Assembly: GCA_964485855.1 (NCBI GenBank)
Contig: CAZAKI010000040.1
Coordinates: 1 to 16,557, forward strand
DNA length: 16,557 nucleotides
Origin: UBA993 sp964485855
GTDB taxonomy: Bacteria; Bacillota; Dethiobacteria; DTU022
Direction: 5' to 3'
The notes under the pieces are model-generated. The model saw nothing but the letters and a program-made list of their open reading frames with translations. It was not told the DNA's origin and did not search any database. The position numbers and the translations under genes are program-made. Every line of letters starts with the position of its first letter. Positions within the stretch are counted from its first letter, which is position 1. Below are positions 1-7,319 of the stretch, piece after piece.

Positions 1-1298
1 GTTACTACTTTAATCGGCTCTTCGGGGTTTACCGCTCTCAGCATATCTTCCATCGCTTCCATGCTGAAGCCAGCGGTAACCTTATGTTTAACATCAGGGA
101 TGTCAACTTCCTTACCCTGGCGTTCTTTATAAGCTTCAATGGCTAAATTAATGACTTCTTTCGCTTTTTCCACCGCCCGGTCTTCGGTAAATTCAACATG
201 GTAGGAACCGGGGATTTTCGAATGAGACATGGTAGTAACAATACGGGTATGGTAACAGTCGGAAATAGCCTTGATACCAGGCATAATACATTGGACGTCA
301 ACAACCATCAGGTCAATACCACCGGTCATGATCGGCAGTTCCTGAGAGAGGAAGTTGGTCAGCACCGGTACGCCCTGGCGCATCAGCACCTCGTTACCGG
401 TACAACAGACACCCATGCACTTGATACCCTTGGCTCCGGCTGCCTCTGCTTCGGCTTTCATTTCGCGGGCCTGGCGGACAATCATCTCACTTAAGAGCGG
501 GTTATGACCGTGGACGGCAATGTTAACCATCTCGGGATCGATCACGCCAAAGTTCGCTTCGGTTGTCACCGGCTTGGGAGTTCCGAAGAGGATATCCGAA
601 AGGTCGGTAGCAATGTGCATGCCGACATAATCGGCCAGGGAAGTTTTTAAGCCCTGGAAGATCAGGTTAACCGGATCGGCATCAACCCCCATGTGAGTCT
701 GACCCATAACTTCAGAAATGGTAGTATGCACAGAGCGCGGCTGGATGTTGCACCTGCTGAATACTTCCATCCGGTCTGGGACTACGGTAGTTTCAAGCCA
801 CTTGCAGGGATCCTCAGTCATCTTGGAGAAATCGGCTTCGGCAAGGGCAACAACTTCTTTAAGCAGCTCCATATCTTCCTTGCCTTCGGTATTGAGGCCA
901 AGCCGCTTGGCTACCCGGTGCAGCTTTTCAGGATCTTCAATCGAGTAGTCAGGCGCTTTTCCGGCAAGCATTTCATGAATGGCATAAAACATATGCCGGC
1001 TGTGGTCGGCATGAGCACCGCAACCACCGGCAATAGCTCTAATCAGGTTACGGGCGACAATGGTATAACCGTGAGCCCCGCAGATACCTTTTGAAGATTT
1101 CTTGGTGATGCGGCACGGTCCCTGCAGGCAAATCCGGCAGCAAACACCGGTGCGCCCGAAGTTACATTGGGGCTGCATCTTAACGTAGCGATCGTATGCG
1201 GTTTCGTGCTGGCCGTTTTCGCTGTTTCGATCAATAACTGCCAGCGCCGCGGGATCAACTGTTCTTCTGTTGTCGATTTTTTTCTTTTCCTCGGACAT
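1..1298 (-). CDS. cooS: Anaerobic carbon monoxide dehydrogenase catalytic subunit (CooS), 3' end beyond the window
   Basis: Ni-Fe-S enzyme that interconverts CO and CO2 with ferredoxin-type electron carriers; cytoplasmic. My reading of the minus strand gives 432 complete codons from ATG 1298 to the edge; the family is about 630-670 residues, so roughly a third is missing by truncation at the window edge. Cys45 and Cys53 fit the bridging D cluster; Cys54, Cys57, Cys62 and a Cys near 73 fit the B cluster (CCRICLQGPCR). His265 in HGHNP, Cys298/299 in GVCCTGNE and Cys337 in VQCIMP match the first ligands of the Ni-Fe-S C cluster; the remaining C-cluster cysteines lie outside. GGAGG stands 12 bases before the ATG. 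cooC lies 114 bp upstream on the same strand, so the two are probably co-transcribed. Whether it serves a Wood-Ljungdahl acetyl-CoA synthase or CO oxidation depends on genes beyond base 1. Confidence 0.95.
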   Translation of the reverse strand, partial: MSEEKKKIDNRRTVDPAALAVIDRNSENGQHETAYDRYVKMQPQCNFGRTGVCCRICLQGPCRITKKSSKGICGAHGYTIVARNLIRAIAGGCGAHADHSRHMFYAIHEMLAGKAPDYSIEDPEKLHRVAKRLGLNTEGKEDMELLKEVVALAEADFSKMTEDPCKWLETTVVPDRMEVFSRCNIQPRSVHTTISEVMGQTHMGVDADPVNLIFQGLKTSLADYVGMHIATDLSDILFGTPKPVTTEANFGVIDPEMVNIAVHGHNPLLSEMIVRQAREMKAEAEAAGAKGIKCMGVCCTGNEVLMRQGVPVLTNFLSQELPIMTGGIDLMVVDVQCIMPGIKAISDCYHTRIVTTMSHSKIPGSYHVEFTEDRAVEKAKEVINLAIEAYKERQGKEVDIPDVKHKVTAGFSMEAMEDMLRAVNPEEPIKVV

Positions 1299-1332
1299 AA
1301 AATTAACTAACCTCCTTTAAGATTGTCAATGA

Positions 1333-1344
1333 TCTAGATCTAGA
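1333..1344. repeat. 12-bp perfect palindrome in the cooC-cooS gap
   Basis: TCTAGATCTAGA is a perfect palindrome, built from two copies of ATCTAG, lying 35 bp upstream of the cooS start. It could be an operator or a chance low-complexity sequence; nothing else in the window shares it. Confidence 0.4.
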
Positions 1345-1384
1345 CTGTCCCCTGGTTAAGCTTTATCTTGAAAAACATTAGCTT

Positions 1385-1409
1385 ATCGGGTAAAACAATA
1401 TTTTCCGAT
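1385..1409 (-). other. Stem-loop just after cooC
   Basis: ATCGG (1385-1389) pairs with CCGAT (1405-1409), and AAAA (1392-1395) with TTTT (1401-1404), leaving a 2-nt bulge and a 5-nt loop. It starts 3 bases past the cooC stop. There is no T-run after it on the minus strand, so it is not a classical terminator; it may stabilise or process the cooC-cooS message. Function is inferred only. Confidence 0.4.
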
Positions 1410-1412
1410 TAA

Positions 1413-2171
1413 TCACCTCCTACAAGCCATATCATAGACTTTTTCAAGACCGGGTAGAAGATCTTCCAACTTTGAAACCATTGCTTCGCCCCGGCGTGCT
1501 CTTTCTAAAACCTGCTCAGAAAAGGGAATCATGCCGGCAAAACGGTCAGCCGGCAGTGAAGATTCTAGGTAAGCGCGATCTTCATCAGTCCGGATTTTAT
1601 TGCCGATGAAAAGCACCTGATCAATCTTTAAATCAGCGGCAAGACGATCCACCGCCCTGGCAGTGCTGACACCTGCTCTTGATGGCTCAACAACTACCAG
1701 CATCAGTCCTACCCCACTGGCAGTACCACGGGTCAAATGTTCGATACCGGCGCTCATGTCGAGGACAACCGCTTCAGGACGATCGAGTAACATGGTAGTC
1801 AGAACAGCATTCAGAAAAGAGTTCTCCTTGCAATAGCAGGCTGAACCACCCTGCTTAATAGCGCCCATTTTGATAAAACGAAGCAATCCTTCTCGCAAAG
1901 TATAATTTTCAAGCACATCATCTACATTGGGATTCAAATCAACGAGGGTACCGCCGCCGGCATTTTTGGCTTCGATTACATCCTGCATTTCAACCAACGG
2001 ACGCAGCTGATCGAGCTGCTCGGGATCGAGCCCTAAAACCAGACCCAGATTAGCATCAGGATCAGCATCTACGGCAAATACCGGCATTTCATTGAGAGTA
2101 AAACAACGAACCAACTGGGCGGATACCGTTGATTTGCCGGCACCACCTTTGCCGGAAACAGCAATCTTCAA
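1413..2171 (-). CDS. cooC: CO dehydrogenase nickel-insertion ATPase CooC (MinD/ParA-type)
   Basis: P-loop ATPase that helps load nickel into the C cluster of CooS; cytoplasmic, acting as a dimer in characterised members. The deviant Walker A GKGGAGKST begins near residue 7, DADPDANLG follows, a CYC pair stands near residues 112-114 (the metal-binding CxC typical of CooC), and VVLDMSAGIEHL supplies the Walker B-type aspartate. About 252 residues, normal for the family. I choose TTG 2171, giving MKIAVSGKGGAGKST as in known CooC proteins, because AGAGGTG at 2178-2184 stands 6 bases before it. The in-frame GTG at 2180 would lie inside that ribosome site. It precedes cooS on the same strand, which supports the assignment. 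The last codons are AGG AGG TGA, an accidental or functional Shine-Dalgarno match at the stop. Confidence 0.93.
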   Translation of the reverse strand: MKIAVSGKGGAGKSTVSAQLVRCFTLNEMPVFAVDADPDANLGLVLGLDPEQLDQLRPLVEMQDVIEAKNAGGGTLVDLNPNVDDVLENYTLREGLLRFIKMGAIKQGGSACYCKENSFLNAVLTTMLLDRPEAVVLDMSAGIEHLTRGTASGVGLMLVVVEPSRAGVSTARAVDRLAADLKIDQVLFIGNKIRTDEDRAYLESSLPADRFAGMIPFSEQVLERARRGEAMVSKLEDLLPGLEKVYDMACRR

Positions 2172-2286
2172 GATTGACACCTCTGATCAGGGCAAAAAAA
2201 TAGCCCTCCTTTAAGTTTTCTAAGCGACATTCGACAATAACCTTAAAAAATCCTTTACCAACCTTAAAGTTGGTACTTTCATAATA

Positions 2287-2314
2287 TTTATACATTAGGT
2301 TGACCTAGTCACAA
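2287..2314 (-). promoter_or_regulatory. Probable cooC-cooS promoter with overlapping partial dyad
   Basis: On the minus strand TTGTGA (2309-2314) and TATAAA (2287-2292) are separated by 16 bp, a plausible vegetative promoter about 115 bp upstream of cooC. AGGTCAACCT lies in the spacer as a 4-bp inverted repeat around CA, and TTGAC..TAG..TCACAA on the plus strand faintly resembles CRP/FNR-family half sites, though spacing is off by one. Regulation by CO or redox is speculation. Confidence 0.4.
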
Positions 2315-2337
2315 ACGGGAAAGATCTTAATTTAGTT

Positions 2338-2370
2338 CGGTTTTAACAAAAACCGTCTTCGACCGAAGAC
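2338..2370 (-). terminator. Two adjoining hairpins, possible terminator between clpC and cooC
   Basis: Read on the minus strand, GTCTTC pairs with GAAGAC (2355-2370, loop GGTC), followed after GG by five T. Next comes a 7-bp hairpin, CGGTTTT with AAAACCG (2338-2355). The first hairpin plus its T-run resembles a weak intrinsic terminator that would separate clpC transcription from the cooC promoter just downstream. The two hairpins share base 2355. Confidence 0.4.
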
Positions 2371-2413
2371 CAAGATTCAGGGGTAGAAGTTGGAAACCGG
2401 AAAGATCAGCGCT

Positions 2414-2491
2414 TTTCACCCCCATCCTGCCCTCCTCCTTTCAGGGGGGAGGGCATTGGTGGCATCTTAACAACCAGGGATGGGTGTGAAA
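2414..2491. repeat. T-shaped palindromic intergenic element
   Basis: Two 14-base arms (2414-2427 and 2478-2491) are inverted repeats with a single mismatch. They enclose a second hairpin, GCCCTCC with GGAGGGC (2429-2454), and a short 4-bp stem TGGT/ACCA (2457-2476). The whole would fold as a stem with two side hairpins on either strand. It is far richer in C and G runs than its surroundings and has no coding sense. This is the layout of dispersed intergenic palindromic repeats or small non-autonomous elements, but one copy cannot prove that. No flanking target duplication was seen. Confidence 0.5.
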
Positions 2492-2506
2492 TTAACTCTG
2501 GGCTAT

Positions 2507-2527
2507 CCCGATCAGTAAAGAATCGGG
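2507..2527 (-). other. Hairpin after clpC
   Basis: CCCGAT (2507-2512) pairs with ATCGGG (2522-2527) around a 9-nt loop, 18 bases beyond the clpC stop. No T-run follows it on the minus strand, so it is a weak terminator candidate or an mRNA 3' end stabiliser. Confidence 0.3.
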
Positions 2528-2545
2528 GAAAATGGTTGATCCCTT

Positions 2546-4978
2546 CTATTTTTTACTAAACACCAGGCTTTCTTGATCATCAACCGTTACAGCGACAGTA
2601 TCTCCGGGTGTAATTTTACCCTGCAGCATCTCTTCCGAGATGCCATCTTCAAGGCGGCGCTGAATGACCCTCCTCATGGGTCGCGCCCCAAATTTAGGAT
2701 CGAACCCTTCTTTCAGCAGCATCTTTTTAACCTCTTCCGACACCTCGACATGAAGATTATATTCCTCGATTCTATGGTTCAGTTCGTTGAGCATAATCTC
2801 TACGATCTGGCGAATATGTTCTTCATTCAGCGCATGGAAAACGATCAGGTCATCCACCCGGTTTAAAAACTCCGGTCTGAAAGTCCTTTTTAGTTCATCC
2901 ATGATCCGCTCTTTCATCTGCTCATAGTCGGCTTCCTCACCGGAAGCACCAAAGCCCAAGGCTGCTTTGTCAAGGAAGGTTGCCCCGACATTTGAAGTCA
3001 TAATCACAACCGTGTTGCGAAAATCAACAGTTCGCCCCTTACCGTCTGTCAGGCGACCATCTTCAAGAATCTGCAGTAAAACGTTAAAAACATCCGGGTG
3101 CGCCTTTTCCATCTCGTCAAGCAATAGCACCGAATATGGTTTGCGGCGCACTTTTTCAGTCAACTGTCCCCCCTCTTCATAGCCTACATAGCCTGGTGGG
3201 GCACCAATCAGGCGTGCTGCCGTATGTTTTTCCATGTATTCGGACATATCAAGCCTGATTACGGCATTCTCGTCTCCGAACAGAGCCTCGGCCAAAGCCC
3301 GGCCCAGCTCTGTTTTACCAACCCCGGTCGGACCGAGAAAAATAAAGGAGCCAATCGGTCTTTTGGGATCTTTTAATCCGGCCCGGGCCCGCCGCACTGC
3401 ACGGGCGACTGAACGCACCGCTTCATCCTGGCCGATAACTCTTTGGTGAAGAGTTTCTTCCAGCTTCAGCAAACGCAATGATTCCTCTTCCGCCAACCGT
3501 TTGGTCGGTATACCGGTCCAGCTGGAAACGATATAGGCAACATCTTCCTCGGTCACCAGAGACAGATCTGATGCGCCTACTTTTTGTTCCCACTCTTTTT
3601 TCTGCTCTTCAAGCTCCTCTTTCAGTTTGCGCTCTTCATCACGCAAACTGGCCGCTTTTTCAAATTCCTGGTTGCGCACCGCTGCTTCTTTTTCAGTGCG
3701 CAGGTTAAAAAGCTTCTCTTCGACCTCTTTTAAATCGGAGGGCACTGTATAGTTGCGAATGCGCACCCTTGAAGCGGCTTCATCGATCAGGTCGATCGCC
3801 TTATCGGGCAGGTAACGATCGGCAATGTAGCGATCACCCAACTTCACCGCTGTTTCAAGCGCTTCATCGGTGATCTTTACCTTGTGGTGAGCTTCGTAAC
3901 GGTCACGCAACCCCTTTAGAATCTCAATACTCTCTTCAACAGTCGGTTCACCGACATTAATCGGCTGGAACCTTCTTTCCAAGGCCGGATCTTTCTCAAT
4001 ATGCTTACGGTACTCATCCAAAGTTGTGGCTCCGATGCACTGCATCTCACCACGGGCCAAAGCCGGCTTTAATATATTGGAAGCATCGATTGCCCCTTCA
4101 GCCGCACCGGCCCCGATCAAGGTATGCAGTTCATCGATAAAAACCATAACATTGCCGGCTTGGCGCAGTTCGTTCATCAACTTGCGCAGCCGCTCTTCAA
4201 ACTCACCGCGGTACTTGGTCCCGGCTACTACTGCCGCCAGTTCTATGGTGACCAACCGCTTGTCACGTAAAATTTCCGGAACCTGTCCTTCAATAATCCT
4301 CTGGGCCAATCCTTCGGCAATAGCAGTCTTGCCAACACCGGGTTCACCAATCAGGCAGGGGTTGTTTTTGGTCCGGCGGCTGAGAATCTGAACTACTCTT
4401 TCAATCTCCTGATCCCTGCCAATTACCGGGTCCAATTTTCCTTCCTTGGCCAGCCTGGTAAGATCACGTCCAAAGGCATCCACGGTAGGAGTTTGCGGGC
4501 CACCCTTCTCGCCTTCTGCAGTGCGAACCGCTCCTTCTTCGCCACCCAACAGATTAATAACCTCTTTCCGCGCTTTCTTTAAATCAATCCCCATGTTGGC
4601 CAAAACCTGGGCGGCAATCCCCTCACCTTCTCGGACTAGCCCAAGCATCAAATGCTCAGTACCAACATAGTTGTGCCCAAGATTCTGACTCTCTTCTATG
4701 GCCAGTTCAACCACCCTTTTCGCCCGGGGTGTATAGCTAATCCCCTGCTGGATCACTTTTTCACCTTTTGGGGTGATGCGTTCAACTTCCGATCTAACCC
4801 GGCCCAGGTCCACTGACATGCCCTGCAGGGCTCTGGAAGCAATCCCGGAGCCTTCACGAACCAGGCCTAAAAGAAGATGTTCTGTGCCGATAAAATTATG
4901 GTTTAAACGCTTGGCTTCTTCCTGGGCTAAAACCAGGACTTGCTGTGCTCTTTCCGTAAATCTGCCAAACATGAACAT
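2546..4978 (-). CDS. clpC: ATP-dependent Clp protease ATP-binding subunit ClpC
   Basis: HSP100 unfoldase that threads proteins, including those tagged with phospho-arginine, into ClpP. At 810 residues it has the full family length. The N domain (about 1-150) carries two repeats with GTEHLLLGL and GTEHLMLGL; their glutamates correspond to phospho-arginine docking sites in Bacillus ClpC. The first AAA domain has Walker A GEPGVGKT (211-218), Walker B VMVFIDE (277-283) and an arginine pair at 335-336. A middle domain with a UVR-type helix lies near 412-470. The second AAA domain has GPTGVGKT (549-556), LLLDEMEKAH (618-627) and LGF (674-676), the ClpP-docking loop. Start ATG 4978 is preceded by GAGGTG 7 bases upstream; the ATG two codons later is less well placed. 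Last gene of the ctsR operon, 33 bp after mcsB. No radA or disA follows. Confidence 0.98.
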   Translation of the reverse strand: MFMFGRFTERAQQVLVLAQEEAKRLNHNFIGTEHLLLGLVREGSGIASRALQGMSVDLGRVRSEVERITPKGEKVIQQGISYTPRAKRVVELAIEESQNLGHNYVGTEHLMLGLVREGEGIAAQVLANMGIDLKKARKEVINLLGGEEGAVRTAEGEKGGPQTPTVDAFGRDLTRLAKEGKLDPVIGRDQEIERVVQILSRRTKNNPCLIGEPGVGKTAIAEGLAQRIIEGQVPEILRDKRLVTIELAAVVAGTKYRGEFEERLRKLMNELRQAGNVMVFIDELHTLIGAGAAEGAIDASNILKPALARGEMQCIGATTLDEYRKHIEKDPALERRFQPINVGEPTVEESIEILKGLRDRYEAHHKVKITDEALETAVKLGDRYIADRYLPDKAIDLIDEAASRVRIRNYTVPSDLKEVEEKLFNLRTEKEAAVRNQEFEKAASLRDEERKLKEELEEQKKEWEQKVGASDLSLVTEEDVAYIVSSWTGIPTKRLAEEESLRLLKLEETLHQRVIGQDEAVRSVARAVRRARAGLKDPKRPIGSFIFLGPTGVGKTELGRALAEALFGDENAVIRLDMSEYMEKHTAARLIGAPPGYVGYEEGGQLTEKVRRKPYSVLLLDEMEKAHPDVFNVLLQILEDGRLTDGKGRTVDFRNTVVIMTSNVGATFLDKAALGFGASGEEADYEQMKERIMDELKRTFRPEFLNRVDDLIVFHALNEEHIRQIVEIMLNELNHRIEEYNLHVEVSEEVKKMLLKEGFDPKFGARPMRRVIQRRLEDGISEEMLQGKITPGDTVAVTVDDQESLVFSKK

Positions 4979-5011
4979 TTGTATTCACCTCATTCTCTAA
5001 TTATTTCAATT

Positions 5012-6082
5012 CTAGTCTTCTATAAAATTGGAATTACCCTGCCGGTTTAAAACTTCTTTAATCCGCACCGGGCGTTCCAGGTCACGTTCGTTTTCATTTA
5101 GCTCCCTGCCCGCCAAAAGCTGCAGGCAGGCCGGCCTAATTAGCACCAGTAATTCATTTAACAGTCGATGATCCACACTCTTGATCAGCCCCAGGTCATA
5201 ACCCAGTCTTAAATCAGAAATTAGCTGAATCGCTTCCTGCGAACTGATAACCTGGGCATATTTAAGTAAACCCAGAGCCCGCCAGGATTTGTCGGCAATG
5301 TTGGCCCGCTGTTTGTCAAGCATAGCCTGCCTGGCACTCTGCTCCTGCTCAACTACCTGGCGAATGATCCCCTGCAAATTATTAATAATCTCATCCTCAC
5401 TCTGGCCCAGTGTTACCTGGTTTGAAACCTGAACCAGGTTTCCAATAATTTCTGTTCCCTCCCCGTAAAGTCCGCGAACGGCAAGACCGACCTGCGAAAG
5501 AGCGCCGAGTAGACGATTAATCTGACCGGACATGATCATCGCCGGCAGGTGCAGCATGACTGAAGCCCGCAAACCGGTCCCAATGTTGGTTGGGCAGGCA
5601 GTCAGATAGCCGTAGTGATCATCAAAGGCATAATCAAGTTTTTGTTCAAGCAAATCATCAAAATGGCTGGCTTCGGCCCAGGCCTCACTCAGTTGCAACC
5701 CGGGAAGGATCGCCTGGATGCGCAGATGGTCTTCTTCGTTAACCATAATACTGATTGCTTCGTCTGCGCGTAAATAAAAGGCTCCATGTTTCGAATTTGA
5801 GGCCAGCATCGGGCTGATTAAATGCTTTTCAACCAAAGCTTTTTTTTCAAGTTCACTGAGAGCATCCATCGACCAATATTTAAATGATTTTAACTCGGCC
5901 ATTTCCGAGACAACAGCACCAATCTTGCTCATTGCCGCCTCTGTTTCCTGATCGGAGGCCAGGCAGGGAAAGCTATGCTCTTTTAGGTTCCGGGCTATGC
6001 GGACCCGTGAACTAATGATGATGTCACTATCCGGCCCGCCACCCTGCATCCAGCGGCTTAATTTAAACTGCAACTGTTTCAA
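5012..6082 (-). CDS. mcsB: Protein arginine kinase McsB
   Basis: Phosphorylates arginine side chains on proteins, marking them for ClpCP and inactivating the CtsR repressor. It is a phosphagen-kinase fold protein of 356 residues, about the usual length. SSRVRIARN (24-32) supplies nucleotide-binding arginines; NEEDH (115-119) and the GEGTE loop (207-211) hold the catalytic glutamates; CPTNIGTGLRAS (163-174) is the conserved catalytic-cysteine segment. The C-terminal NERDLERPVR region resembles the phospho-arginine sensing arginines of Bacillus McsB. The start is TTG 6082: its TTGA overlaps the mcsA stop by 4 bases, and AGGAG in the end of mcsA lies about 7 bases before it, indicating translational coupling to its activator McsA. 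Confidence 0.97.
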   Translation of the reverse strand: MKQLQFKLSRWMQGGGPDSDIIISSRVRIARNLKEHSFPCLASDQETEAAMSKIGAVVSEMAELKSFKYWSMDALSELEKKALVEKHLISPMLASNSKHGAFYLRADEAISIMVNEEDHLRIQAILPGLQLSEAWAEASHFDDLLEQKLDYAFDDHYGYLTACPTNIGTGLRASVMLHLPAMIMSGQINRLLGALSQVGLAVRGLYGEGTEIIGNLVQVSNQVTLGQSEDEIINNLQGIIRQVVEQEQSARQAMLDKQRANIADKSWRALGLLKYAQVISSQEAIQLISDLRLGYDLGLIKSVDHRLLNELLVLIRPACLQLLAGRELNENERDLERPVRIKEVLNRQGNSNFIED

Positions 6083-6618
6083 AATTGTTCTCCTTTTAAA
6101 TCAGATTGCTGCCGAATATCAGTTTCGAGGGCTCTAATCCGATCGCGCAACTGCGCTGCCTCTTCAAAAGCCTCACTGTTCACTTTTTCCTTCAGTGCAT
6201 CCTTAAGCTGATCAATCTCCCGCACGGCTTTCACCCGGCCCTGAATTTTCAAAGGGACTTTTCCGGTATGAGCACTTCCGCCGTGAATGCGACGAAGAAG
6301 TGGCTTTAACTGTGTTTCAAAAGCTTTAAAACATTCACTACAGCCAAGCCTGCCAATTTGACTAAACTGGCTAAAGGTCAAACCGCAAGCAGCACACTGG
6401 GTATCGGTAGCTGGTTTGTTTTCCTGCTTATCACGCAGGTTCTGATTGAGTATACTGGCAAAAAGTTTGTGCAATGAAAACTGCGGTTCAAAAGAAAATT
6501 CGAGTTCTTTTTTCTTTCTGGCACACTGCTCACAGAGGTTGATTTCAACCTGCTTGCCGTCAACCTGCTTGACAATATGGATATTTGCTTCGTTCTTCCG
6601 ACATTCCTGGCATAACAT
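6079..6618 (-). CDS. mcsA: McsA, zinc-finger activator of the McsB arginine kinase
   Basis: Small metal-binding partner that activates McsB and helps control CtsR and ClpC. 179 residues, close to the usual length of about 185. Four CxxC pairs are visible: Cys3/6, Cys29/32, Cys75/78 and Cys93/96, enough for two zinc sites. A C-terminal UVR-type helix (about 135-168) contains FEEAAQLRDRIRALE, matching the region that resembles UvrB/UvrC and the ClpC middle domain. The ribosome site before ATG 6618 is poor (GAAGAACAAAG); the purine-rich CtsR-like site at 6628-6644 takes up the usual position, so repressor binding could sit on the translation start region. Located between ctsR and mcsB in the standard gene order. 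Confidence 0.96.
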   Translation of the reverse strand: MLCQECRKNEANIHIVKQVDGKQVEINLCEQCARKKKELEFSFEPQFSLHKLFASILNQNLRDKQENKPATDTQCAACGLTFSQFSQIGRLGCSECFKAFETQLKPLLRRIHGGSAHTGKVPLKIQGRVKAVREIDQLKDALKEKVNSEAFEEAAQLRDRIRALETDIRQQSDLKGEQF

Positions 6619-6627
6619 CTTTGTTCT

Positions 6628-6644
6628 TCTGACCTTTCATGACC
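6628..6644 (-). promoter_or_regulatory. Second CtsR-box-like operator, between ctsR and mcsA
   Basis: On the minus strand this reads GGTCATG-AAA-GGTCAGA: two direct heptads spaced by three bases, the arrangement of the CtsR consensus (RGTCAAA-NAN-RGTCAAA). Both halves keep GGTCA; the last two positions deviate in the first half and one in the second. It fills most of the 46-bp gap before mcsA. It could bind CtsR to repress an internal promoter or act as a roadblock. Binding is inferred from sequence only. Confidence 0.55.
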
Positions 6645-6664
6645 TTTTGTGAAACTAAGGTTTT

Positions 6665-7141
6665 TTAGAAATTTACTTTAAGCAGCTCCTGTAAGGCTGT
6701 GACGAAAAGTTCTCTCTGCAGCCCGCATCTTTCCGCTTCATTCAAATCACAGGATAAGAAGGGATCATCCTTCAAAATAGCATTTAAAACTGCTGCCTCT
6801 CGTTTTGAAATAATTTTATCTTCAATCATCCGCTTAACCAGTTGTTTTACTCTTCCTGGTGAAAAATGAGCGCGATCAAGATTGGCAATTAACTCCTGCC
6901 ACGAACCTTCACGGGCAGTGTCAATTCGATAAATCCGAATGCAGCCCCCGCCACCTCGACGGCTTTCGACCAGGTAACCGCGTTCCAGGGGAAACCTGCG
7001 CTCCAGGACATAATTAATTTGAGAAGGAACACAGCAAAATTTTACGGCTAATTCACGACGTTTAATCTCTATATACTGAGCGGAGCTCAAAGACAACAGC
7101 TTTTGTAAATAATCCTCTATATAGTCTGTTAAATTCGGCAT
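6665..7141 (-). CDS. ctsR: Transcriptional repressor CtsR
   Basis: Dimeric winged-helix repressor of class III heat-shock genes (clp genes), binding tandem heptads. 158 residues from ATG 7141. IKRRELAVKFCCVPSQINYV (about 26-45) is the helix-turn-helix, and ESRRGGGGCIRI (59-70) is the glycine-rich wing that senses heat. Arg62 sits where the arginine phosphorylated by McsB lies in Geobacillus CtsR. The C-terminal helical domain (about 90-156) is complete. I choose ATG 7141 because GGAG (7149-7152) stands 7 bases upstream; a GTG two codons earlier is too close to it. First gene of the operon and autoregulated through the box at 7162-7178. Confidence 0.97.
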   Translation of the reverse strand: MPNLTDYIEDYLQKLLSLSSAQYIEIKRRELAVKFCCVPSQINYVLERRFPLERGYLVESRRGGGGCIRIYRIDTAREGSWQELIANLDRAHFSPGRVKQLVKRMIEDKIISKREAAVLNAILKDDPFLSCDLNEAERCGLQRELFVTALQELLKVNF

Positions 7142-7161
7142 CAACACTCTCCAAACACAGG

Positions 7162-7178
7162 TTTGACCTTCTCTGACC
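7162..7178 (-). promoter_or_regulatory. CtsR operator of the ctsR operon
   Basis: Minus strand GGTCAGA-GAA-GGTCAAA: tandem heptads with 3-bp spacing that match the CtsR consensus at all but one defined position. It lies 20 bp upstream of the ctsR start, directly downstream of a TATAAA element, so bound repressor would cover the transcription start. Confidence 0.9.
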
Positions 7179-7182
7179 TTTG

Positions 7183-7188
7183 TTTATA
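7183..7188 (-). promoter_or_regulatory. Probable -10 element of the ctsR operon
   Basis: TATAAA on the minus strand, 4 bp before the CtsR box. No good -35 is visible at 16-18 bp spacing; TTGGAT at 7209-7214 is 20 bp away. Confidence 0.4.
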
Positions 7189-7319
7189 TTAACTCATTCT
7201 ACGAAATAATCCAAGGGGTTAAATAACGCTAGAAGGCAGCTGAGTAAACATTAACTGGCTCGATCACTGTTTTTCGAGCATTTACGCCAATATACTTATT
7301 TGTGTATATTAACAGTTTA

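Noticed and set aside
198..1258. Open frames on the plus strand and in another minus frame inside cooS
   Set aside because: They are read across or against the cooS reading frame, which carries all the cluster-binding motifs; their own translations show no domain and no good ribosome site.
1299..1329. TTGACA with TTAATT 17 bp downstream on the minus strand just before cooS
   Set aside because: Transcription would start at or next to the ATG and lose the good GGAGG ribosome site, so a real promoter here is unlikely.
2089..2295. 68-codon minus-strand frame overlapping the cooC start
   Set aside because: It runs into cooC in another frame, has no ribosome site before its ATG, and its sequence resembles nothing known; it covers the likely leader of cooC.
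2573..5000. Many plus-strand open frames opposite clpC, the longest 4026-4391
   Set aside because: They are antisense to a full-length, conserved clpC and rich in Ser, Pro and Arg as expected for reversed coding sequence.
7258..7310. Hairpins GCTCGA/TCGAGC and AATATAC/GTATATT between the MgtC-type gene and ctsR
   Set aside because: Neither is followed by a T-run in the direction of the MgtC-type gene, and the second is entirely AT-rich; not convincing as terminators.
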